Notes under the pieces: model-generated
The model's input: only the letters and a program-made list of their open reading frames with translations
Told to the model about the DNA's origin: nothing
Databases searched by the model: none
Assembly (NCBI GenBank): GCA_034440115.1
Contig: JAWXBM010000104.1
Location: 1 to 10,504 of the forward strand
Source of the DNA: JAWXBM01 sp034440115
Lineage (GTDB): Bacteria; Pseudomonadota; Gammaproteobacteria; Xanthomonadales; SZUA-36
Direction: 5' to 3'
Length of the DNA stretch: 10,504 bases
Translations under genes and position numbers: made by a program
In this document: positions 1 through 6,400 of the stretch, in pieces
How the letters are laid out: every line of letters begins with the position of its first letter
Position numbering within the stretch: the first letter of the stretch is position 1

Positions 1-120
1 AGAAACCACTCAACCTCGTCAAAGAATGACTTAACCACCCGTACTTGTGATGATGGCAAGCTACACCCGTCATGTACGCATCGATTTGCCTAGGGAAAAT
101 CATGGGTGTCTATATTATTT
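1..120. other. Unassigned left edge, no gene recognised
   Basis: I see no coding sequence I can support here. The frame that carries the downstream flavoprotein remnant is closed by a TAG at 91-93. The first usable codon after it is a GTG at 106, and the five codons that follow do not resemble the start of that family. The sequence could be the edge of an upstream gene or decayed DNA left by whatever truncated the remnant. Confidence 0.4.
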
Positions 121-335
121 GTAGCGGCAAGCGCCTTTGTGCCCGGCCGGTCATTCGCGGACGAGATGCTGCGACTGGAAGGTGCCAGCGCGTCTTATTA
201 TCCACCCGGTCTCATGGGTTTGCGCGGCAGTCACGTGGGTTCATTTGAAGTCGCCCATCAGCTCGCACGTGAAGGCCGGGGCGATTGGGCTCTGTGCAGG
301 AGCCCGATGCAGACCTCTATGACCTTGTCGTCGTT
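121..335 (+). pseudogene. Remnant of a spermidine dehydrogenase-like flavoprotein, N-terminal part, frameshifted
   Basis: The frame opened by GTG at 106 gives a stretch from about 121 that I recognise from the N-terminus of spermidine dehydrogenase and related secreted FAD-dependent NAD(P)-binding proteins. It has an AASAFVPGRSFADEM leader-like segment, then ASYYPPGLMGLRGSHVGSFEVAHQ in essence (183-261). Near 294-297 the homology jumps frame: CAG at 297 begins QEPDADLYDLVVV, the first beta strand of the FAD-binding fold. It ends at 335, just before the expected GGGISG dinucleotide loop. The next codons are unrelated and stop at 429-431. The fragment therefore lacks the start, is frameshifted and has lost the whole catalytic body, which in this family is several hundred residues. 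It cannot make a working enzyme. The family assignment is from memory of the conserved segments. Confidence 0.7.
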
Positions 336-445
336 ATTAGGATAGCGTGTAGAAATGAATCCCAGAGCGCTGTTAGATTTACTCGGATTCAGGATAAACT
401 GACCAATAGCGTCACCTTCGCCATGAATTAAAAAAGCTAAGTACG

Positions 446-494
446 GCCGGGAACCCTGCCGGGAACTATGCTTGGCAGCTCGCTTGGCTATACT
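446..494 (+). promoter_or_regulatory. Possible psuG promoter/operator region
   Basis: A TATACT hexamer at 489-494 matches a sigma-70 -10 box in five of six positions, but no good -35 box sits 16-18 bp upstream. Just before it the 9-mer GCCGGGAAC occurs twice on the same strand, at 446-454 and 458-466, starts 12 bp apart. That is close to one helical turn and could be a pair of operator half-sites. The position, 110-160 bp ahead of psuG, fits a promoter. There is no independent support. Confidence 0.2.
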
Positions 495-522
495 GCAACG
501 TCATTGATTTGGGAGAACCAGA

Positions 523-606
523 ATGTCCCGATTGCCTGGGTCGGTGCTTTGCACCATCGTGTGCCAGAGTAAAGTTGATTGGGTGAAATCGTTTGGGTGT
601 GATTGA
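523..606 (+). CDS. Possible 27-codon leader ORF ahead of psuG
   Basis: An ATG at 523 is preceded by GGGAGA at 511-516, a good Shine-Dalgarno-like stretch with 6-nt spacing. This is the best ribosome-binding site in the region. The ORF encodes 27 residues (MSRLPGSVLCTIV and onward) and stops with TGA at 604-606. The next codon, TTG at 607, is the in-frame start proposed for psuG, so the two frames are separated by one stop codon. The peptide resembles nothing I know. It could be a leader whose translation delivers ribosomes to the weak psuG start, or chance. An ancient N-terminal extension is less likely, because psuG from 607 already has normal length. Confidence 0.25.
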   Translation: MSRLPGSVLCTIVCQSKVDWVKSFGCD

Positions 607-1542
607 TTGAATGAAATTACCAGAGTGAAAGTGAATGATTTGCTGCAGTTTTCCAGTGAGGTAAAACAAGCTCTGGCGAATGGCCAGCCGGTTTTGGCGC
701 TGGAATCCACCGTTATCACCCACGGCCTGCCGTGGCCAGAAAACCTGGGTATTGCCCAAGCCATTGAGCAGGTCGTGCGGGAGCAGCAGGTAATCCCTGC
801 CACCGTGGCAGTGTTGCACGGAAAGTTGCAAGTTGGGCTCGACGCGAAAGAATTGGAAGCGCTGGCCAGATTGGGGCCAAAAGCAGAGAAGTGCAGCCAT
901 CGGGATTTGCCCTTTGTGCTGCAAGCGAGCGGTTCTGGCGGAACCACGGTCGCCGCCACCATGATGATTGCCGCCATGGCGGGAATCCGCATTTTTGCAA
1001 CGGGTGGCCTGGGCGGTGTTCATCGCGGTGCCAGTGAGACTTTTGATATTTCCGCTGACTTGCAGGAGCTGGCGCGCACGCCGGTCGCAGTGGTTTGTGC
1101 CGGCCCCAAAGCCATACTTGACATTGGTTTGACGCTGGAATACCTCGAAACCCATGGTGTGCCGGTGATTGGTTACCAATGCGATCTGCTGCCGGCATTT
1201 TATAGCCGTGACAGTGGGTTTGCGGTCGATAAGCGGCTGGATTCGGCTGCCGAGATTGCGCAATTACTGCAAATTCAATGGGCTTTGGGTATGGCAGGCG
1301 CGGTCGTTGCCAACCCGGTGCCGCAGGAAATGGCGCTGGACCGAAAAACCACGGAGCTGGCTATTGCAACGGCAATAGACGAAGCGGCCAAAGGCGGAAT
1401 CAGCGGCAAGGCATTGACACCTTGGTTGCTGGCCAGGCTGGAGCAGCTTACGGTTGGAAAAAGCCTGCTTACCAACCAGGCTTTACTGCTGAACAATGCC
1501 AGGTTGGGAGCGGAAATAGCGAGCGCCTTGGCCACTGGTTGA
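607..1542 (+). CDS. psuG: Pseudouridine-5'-phosphate glycosidase
   Basis: PsuG reversibly cleaves the C-C glycosidic bond of pseudouridine 5'-phosphate to uracil and ribose 5-phosphate in the cytoplasm, in pseudouridine salvage. The product is 311 aa, against about 312 in E. coli, and conserved along its whole length. Known catalytic residues have counterparts: Glu33 in ALESTVITHG, Lys95 in EKCSHRDLPF, Asp151 in TFDISADL (metal ligand) and Lys168 in VCAGPKAILD (imine-forming lysine). These sit two residues beyond E. coli Glu31, Lys93, Asp149 and Lys166. The glycine-rich ATGGLGGVHRGA lies at 131-142. The start is taken as TTG 607, directly after an in-frame stop, because it gives the family length; GTG 625 and GTG 631 are alternatives. 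No psuK kinase gene lies next to it. The gene stands alone and converges on the dehydrogenase gene with 2 bp between stops. Confidence 0.95.
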   Translation: MNEITRVKVNDLLQFSSEVKQALANGQPVLALESTVITHGLPWPENLGIAQAIEQVVREQQVIPATVAVLHGKLQVGLDAKELEALARLGPKAEKCSHRDLPFVLQASGSGGTTVAATMMIAAMAGIRIFATGGLGGVHRGASETFDISADLQELARTPVAVVCAGPKAILDIGLTLEYLETHGVPVIGYQCDLLPAFYSRDSGFAVDKRLDSAAEIAQLLQIQWALGMAGAVVANPVPQEMALDRKTTELAIATAIDEAAKGGISGKALTPWLLARLEQLTVGKSLLTNQALLLNNARLGAEIASALATG

Positions 1543-1544
1543 AT

Positions 1545-2504
1545 TCAGTGTCCTCGCTGACGGTCGATCAGGTTTTCCAGCGGCTGGCCCGCCGTGAAGC
1601 GCTGGTAATTGGCCGTGAATATTCCGGCAATATCCCGCGGCCAGCTACGCGCTGCGACATGACCCGTGACCACTAACTTTGGCGTTTGCCACAAAGGACT
1701 GGATTGCGGCAATGGCTCATGCTGGAACACATCCAGAACGGCACCCGCGAGTGTGCCCGCTGCCAGCGCGGCAACCAAAGCTGCTTCATCCACCAGGTTG
1801 CCACGGCCGATATTGATAAACAGGGCAGTATCCTTCATTGCAGCAAAGCTGGCGGCATCCATCATTCCACTGGTTGCGGCCGTGTTCGGTAATACTCCGA
1901 CTACGTAATCCGACTCGGCCAGGAAGTCGTGCAACTGATCTGCGGCAAACACCTGCTTGAACTCGTCACGGGCAGCGCCACTGCGGCTGAACCCGATCAC
2001 TTCCAAGCCAAAACACACTGCTGAGCGGGCAATATGGCAACCAATCGAGCCGGTACCCATAACGCCCAGGGTTTTTCCCATTACGCTGCCGGAAGGTTGG
2101 CGCCACCACCTACCCGCCGATTGCTTCTGCTGGCGTTGTAACAGCTTTAGTTCATGCGCAAGGATGTACCCCAGGGCGTATTCAGCCATCTGTGGGCCAA
2201 AAATATCTTTGACCCCCGTGAGCAAAAAATCCTGCCGCTGGGATTTCAAAAGTGACGTAATGCCGGCCCAGGTGGATTGCACCCAGCGGACGTTTGGCAA
2301 CTGGTCGATGATGGCTGCGGCCATGTCGGGTTGGGCCAGCAATACGGCCTGGCCCTGGTAGATTTGCAGGGCCTTTGCCGGCGTCTCGGCATAACTCAAA
2401 GCCACGCCCTGCGTTGACAGGCTATCCAGCAATGGCAGGTAGTCAGCAGCGTCGCTGCAGACGACGAGCACAGCATTTCCGTGGGCTGGAATCTTTTGGG
2501 TCAT
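1545..2504 (-). CDS. D-2-hydroxyacid dehydrogenase, probably NADP(H)-dependent
   Basis: This is a cytoplasmic oxidoreductase of the D-isomer 2-hydroxyacid dehydrogenase family, interconverting a 2-oxoacid and its D-2-hydroxyacid. The 319-residue length is typical. The Rossmann loop GTGSIG is at 150-155. The catalytic triad is visible: Arg234 in INIGRGNLVDE, Glu263 in DVFQHEPLP and His282 in VVTGHVAA. After the second nucleotide-binding strand the sequence is FSRS (172-175) rather than an acidic residue, which in GhrA-like members goes with NADPH preference; I infer the same here. The hydrophobic N-terminal substrate domain (about 10-100) has WVQSTWAGI at 74-82. The start is ATG 2504, which overlaps the stop of a small upstream ORF as ATGA. 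No clear Shine-Dalgarno precedes it, consistent with coupling. It is the last gene of the leftward string. The substrate (glyoxylate, hydroxypyruvate or another oxoacid) cannot be told. Confidence 0.9.
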   Translation of the reverse strand: MTQKIPAHGNAVLVVCSDAADYLPLLDSLSTQGVALSYAETPAKALQIYQGQAVLLAQPDMAAAIIDQLPNVRWVQSTWAGITSLLKSQRQDFLLTGVKDIFGPQMAEYALGYILAHELKLLQRQQKQSAGRWWRQPSGSVMGKTLGVMGTGSIGCHIARSAVCFGLEVIGFSRSGAARDEFKQVFAADQLHDFLAESDYVVGVLPNTAATSGMMDAASFAAMKDTALFINIGRGNLVDEAALVAALAAGTLAGAVLDVFQHEPLPQSSPLWQTPKLVVTGHVAARSWPRDIAGIFTANYQRFTAGQPLENLIDRQRGH

Positions 2505-2656
2505 CTGTCTGCTGCTCGGGGAGTTCGTTTCGTCAGGGCTTGTCGGCCAAATGGCTCAACTTCGATGGTTCTTGCTGAAAGTCCGCCAGATTTGTCCGCA
2601 CTGAGCACCTGTCCGGCCGCCAAACCGACTCCAATATGGGGCGAAAGCCGGTCCAT
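2501..2656 (-). CDS. Possible small ORF, 51 aa, unknown function
   Basis: Reading leftward, the ATG at 2656-2654 follows the TGA of the 261-aa gene with no gap (TGAATG). The frame stays open for 51 codons and stops with a TGA (2503-2501) that overlaps the dehydrogenase ATG as ATGA. The product begins MDRLSPHIGVGLAAGQVLSA. It is basic toward the end and has no signal peptide, membrane segment or motif I recognise. The exact fit to both neighbours suggests a translated, coupled gene. Against it, no Shine-Dalgarno is visible and it contains rare-type codons such as AGA and CGA. The alternative is a 150-bp untranslated spacer. Confidence 0.35.
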   Translation of the reverse strand: MDRLSPHIGVGLAAGQVLSADKSGGLSARTIEVEPFGRQALTKRTPRAADR

Positions 2657-3442
2657 TCAACGAAGGCCACAAACCTGCGCCGCCCGTTGCAGTATCAGGG
2701 TTGATGCCTCATCTGCGTTCTGTAACTGACCGACCAGGCCGGAGTAAATCTGCTGCAGGTCCTGCAATGTCAGGTAACGCGGATCGTGCAGTTCGGCCAG
2801 CAGGGCAAAACGCACCTCTTCATCTTCGCGTAAAACGTAAAGGTCGTAGACCTGTACCGCCAACAATTGTTGTGGATGATTTTCCGGCAGGCCGGACATG
2901 CAGCGAAAGAAATCGCTGACCGGCACTTCACCAAAATATCGTTGGCGCTTTTCGAGCCGCCAGCCAGCGGCTTGGAGACTGGAGCCCATGGACGCGCCGG
3001 CCCGAATAGCCTGGTAAGCTGGTTGCAGATCGCCAGGTATATGGCTGGCAAATTCGGCGATGGCCAGGGTGCGGGTGATGCTGATTTCGGCAGCAAGACT
3101 GCCATTGTGCAGGGATGCACCGGTGCCGCGAAGGGCAGGAGTGCGAGAGCGGCCTCCTGCTTGTGGCAGCGGGCCTTGCTCGCGATTGCCTGTCGGATCG
3201 GCAGCAAGACTGTAGAGACTGGAGATGCGCAGATTGCCCTGCTGCTCCAGCACCTCCACACCATAGCTGCCAAAACAGCTTTGAATACGCTCACTGTTCA
3301 GCAGTGGGCGCAGTTGTGCGTGTGCTGGGCAGGCTTCATCCTTTGCCCAAGCGGCATTGGCAGTGTGTAATAACACCAGCAGCAGGCCAATCGCCCTCAG
3401 TGGACGCCGCCATTTACCGGTAATTGTTATTGGTTGAGGCAT
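2657..3442 (-). CDS. Exported protein of unknown function carrying a 37-codon repeat insertion
   Basis: I do not recognise the family. The 261-residue product starts with a signal peptide: basic residues to 16 (KWRRPLR), a hydrophobic stretch 17-26, and an AWA-KD type cleavage site after about residue 33. The mature part has four cysteines (38, 56, 181, 258), enough for two periplasmic disulfides. Predicted helical segments and the acidic-rich EDEEVRF lie near 206-212. Residues 82-118 are not native: they are encoded by a repeat insertion that duplicates SLAA (78-81 and 115-118). Without it the protein would be 224 aa and read YSLAAEISITRT across the site. The start is ATG 3442. The gene begins 48 bp after hyuAB and is probably cotranscribed with it. 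Its stop touches the ATG of the next small ORF. Confidence 0.75.
   Translation of the reverse strand: MPQPITITGKWRRPLRAIGLLLVLLHTANAAWAKDEACPAHAQLRPLLNSERIQSCFGSYGVEVLEQQGNLRISSLYSLAADPTGNREQGPLPQAGGRSRTPALRGTGASLHNGSLAAEISITRTLAIAEFASHIPGDLQPAYQAIRAGASMGSSLQAAGWRLEKRQRYFGEVPVSDFFRCMSGLPENHPQQLLAVQVYDLYVLREDEEVRFALLAELHDPRYLTLQDLQQIYSGLVGQLQNADEASTLILQRAAQVCGLR
3103..3158 (-). repeat. Shared 56-bp module, copy A
   Basis: On the minus strand this module runs from AGGAGGCCGCTCTCG to CATCCCTGCACAATG. It matches 5127-5182 (+) at 53 of 56 positions; the three differences are two adjacent bases after the opening 15 bp and one after ACCGGT. Read in the frame of the host gene it encodes GGRSRTPALRGTGASLHN. 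I recall very similar peptide stretches interrupting unrelated proteins in other gammaproteobacteria, but cannot check that here. Confidence 0.8.
3162..3190 (+). repeat. REP-like arm, copy A
   Basis: The arm starts TGTGGCAGCGGGCC and ends TTGCTCGCGATTGCC. It can fold as GCGGGC (3169-3174), loop CTT, GCTCGC (3178-3183), with one G-T pair. The short GC hairpin next to a conserved CGCGATT tail is the usual form of Pseudomonas-type REP sequences. It matches 5235-5263 at 23 of 29 positions on the same strand. Confidence 0.65.
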
Positions 3443-3490
3443 AGGCCTGAATCGTAGCAGTAGGGTGCAGCAGTGCGGTGGCTCAATGCA

Positions 3491-6400
3491 TCAATCCTCA
3501 TCAGGCATGCTGCCACTGGGCAGCAGCAAATCATTGCGCCGATCAGCTTCAATATCGGCCGGGTCACGCATGCCCGGCGCCCCCAGGCCGCCGCCACCTG
3601 CGGTTTTTAGTACCATGCTGGCACTCGCAGATATCAACTCGCGGCCCATGCCGCGCAAGGGTTTACGGCTGCCGTCCGGGTGCTGCTCATACACCGCGGC
3701 AGCAGCTCCGGAACCACCCCCCTGGCGGCCACGCGGCGGATGCCGAATGCGATCAAACATCTTGGATACGGCAAAGGCTTCGCCCTGCGCATGAGCAAAT
3801 TCAATGGTCTGGCCAAGGCCTCCGCGGCTGGCGCCGGCGCCGCCGGAACCGGGGCGGTACTCTTTGCGCCATAGGATCAAAGGTGCCGCATTTTCGGTAA
3901 TCTCCACTGGCGTGCTGCGCACACCGGATGGAAAAGCGGTGCTGTTCAAACCGTCTTTGCCGGGGCGGCCGCCGGTGCCACCAGCGTAGAAAGCATTGAT
4001 GACAAACGGCGGACTTTCGCTGCCGGGTATCAGGCCTTTGCCGCCCAGGAACACCGGCCCAAACAAGCAGGATGCACCTTCGGCTGGAACGTTGCCGCGC
4101 AGAGGGGTTTCCAGGCAACCCAACACTACGTCGGGCAACATCTGGCCGATGGCGTGGCGGGCGGATACCGCGGCCGGCCGTGGGGCATTGAGTATGCAGC
4201 CCTCCGGAGCCTTTACTTGAACTGCTGCCAATGAGCCCGCGTTGTTGGGGATGTCGTTGCCGATCACACAGCGCACACCAAAGCTGGCATAAGCCTGGGT
4301 GTAGGTCAGTGGCACGTTGATGCCGCGCCCGCTGGCTGGCGAGCTGCCTGCGAAATCGACTTCGATAGCATCAGCATGAATGCTGACCTTGCCCAGCAGG
4401 TCGATTGCTTGGTCGTAGCCGTCCACGCGCATGCGGTAATTCCAGCTCCCCATCGGTAATTGGCGGATTTCCGCCAGCATCGCGTCGTGCGATTGTTTGA
4501 TAATGTAGTCGCCCAGCTCATCCAGATCAGCCAGTTCAAATTCCTGCAGCGTTTCCAACAAACGCTCAGCACCGGCCTGGTTACAGGTAGCCAGCGAGTA
4601 GAGATCGCCTTCGGCCGCAATCGGATCACGCACATTGGCGCGCAGGATCTCCAGCAAAGTTTCATTGGCAGCTCCGGCTTTGAACAGATAGCCGATCGGA
4701 ATGTTCAGACCTTCTTCGAATACCTGCCGTCCATCAGCACCAAAGCCCAGCCCGCCGACATCGGCGATATGCGAGGTGGAGGCAAACAGTGCCACAGGCT
4801 GGCCTTCATGAAACACCGGGGTGACCACGGTGAAATCGTTCAAATGACCGGTGCCATGCCAGGGGTCGTTGGTCAGCAGCACATCACCCACCTGCAGTTT
4901 TTCCAACGGGTATTTCTCGAGGAAAAATCCCACGCTGGCCGCCATGGCATTTACATGCCCGGGTGTGCCGGTAATGGCCTGGGCCAACATGCGCCCCTGG
5001 CGGTCGAACACACCAGCAGATAAATCACCGGCTTCACGCACGGTGGTTGAAAAAGCCGTGCGTATCAGGGTTTGTGCCTGCTCCTCCACAATGGCCAGCA
5101 AGCGCGACCAAGCGAGTTGGTGTTGGAGGAGGCCGCTCTCGGGCTCCTGCCCTTCGCGGCACCGGTACATCCCTGCACAATGCGCGCTTTGCGCGCGATT
5201 GGATGGTTGATCGGCCGCAAGGCGACCGCCTACATGTGGGAGGCCGCCATGCTCGCGATTGACATCATTCCTGGTCAGCACGATATTCAGATCAGCGTCG
5301 ATCTGGGCAGCCCATAATGCACCCACCACGGTGGTGGTCTGGTCCTCGGTGATCAGCGCTGGGCCTTGCACGCGGCTGCCCACTGGCAATTGGTCGCGGT
5401 GAAAGACCGGCGCGGTGGTAGATTCCCCGCTGCTGGCATCGAACAAAGCCTGGTGCGCCAGCGGCTCAAGTGTTGGCTGCACAATGTCCGGCAGGGTGAC
5501 AGTCGCGGGATCTTCTTTTGGTTCGGCTGTTTCTGACTGCGCCGTGATGGTCAAAGTCCAACTGAGAATCTCAATGCCAACGCCTGCAATACTGCGGCCA
5601 TAAAGTTTGCGATAAGCCTGTTCAAAAGCTTGCTGGTATTCTGTAGCGCTGTTGCTATCGCAAAGCGTCAAGGGCAGTTTGACCGGAATTTCATGACCCT
5701 GGCCGACATAGCGCATATAGGCCTGGCGGGTTTCACCGTGGGGCAATCCGGCAGCGCCCTGGTTAACAACTGCCGCAGCTTCCTGCTGCATTTCAGCAAA
5801 CAGACGGCTGACCACGGCTGTATCCAGACTGGACAGCAACTGGTGACGACTACGCACCACTTCGTAGGCCACTGGCGCCAGCAAAAACCCCACAGCCGAG
5901 CCAACGCCGGCTTGGGCGGGAATGATGATGCGTTTTACGCCCAGCTTCTCGCCCAGGCGCGTGGCATGCAACGGCGCAGCACCGCCAAAGGCCACCATGT
6001 CACGACTGCTGATATCCAGACCAAACTCAGCCGCATGGGCGCGCGCTGCTGCGGCCATGTTTTCTTCCACCACCTCGGCCAGCCCAAATGCAGCATGTTC
6101 GGCATCCAGCCCCAACTCGAAACCTAATTGTTCGTGCAAAACTTTTGCAGCAGCCGCGGTGTCCAGCCGAAATGCACCGCCAGCAAATGAAGGGGCATGC
6201 ACACGGCCCAGGCAAACATCCGCATCGGTTACTGTCGCTCGTTGACCGCCGCGTCCATAAGCGGCTGGACCGGGTTCGGAACCGGCACTTTCCGGCCCCA
6301 CGGTGATGCGGCCGAGTTTGTCGATGGCAGCAATCGAACCGCCGCCCGCGCCGATCTCAACCATCTCAATCACCGGAATCCGCACCGGCAGGCCGCTGCC

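Larger units (their letters stand above)
3087..3212. repeat. Insertion of a REP-type element flanked by 15-bp direct repeats
   Basis: The 15-mer TCGGCAGCAAGACTG occurs at 3087-3101 and again at 3198-3212, starts exactly 111 bp apart, with mismatches on both outer sides. Between them lie 96 bp holding a 56-bp module (3103-3158) and a REP-like arm (3162-3190). The arrangement looks like an insertion with target duplication. Its total of 111 bp is 37 codons, so the host gene stays in frame. No TAA, TAG or TGA is present on either strand of the insert, so it is open in all six frames. Whether the duplication came from transposition or from slipped repair cannot be told. Confidence 0.75.

Noticed and set aside
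106..345. 79-codon ORF with GTG start as an intact gene
   Set aside because: Its recognisable half matches the N-terminus of a much larger flavoprotein, and the family continues in another frame from 297. It is part of the remnant, not a gene of its own.
466..1263. 265-codon minus-strand ORF opposite psuG
   Set aside because: psuG is conserved over this whole stretch. The antisense frame is rich in His, Gln and Arg without domain character and is a shadow.
5182..5196. Perfect GCGCGC hairpin as a transcription terminator for hyuA
   Set aside because: No T-run follows it in either direction, the frame is open through it, and its CGCGATT tail fits a REP unit.
5630..6127. Long plus-strand ORFs opposite hyuAB
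   Set aside because: They lie entirely under well-conserved HyuA sequence and have shadow-like composition with no motif.
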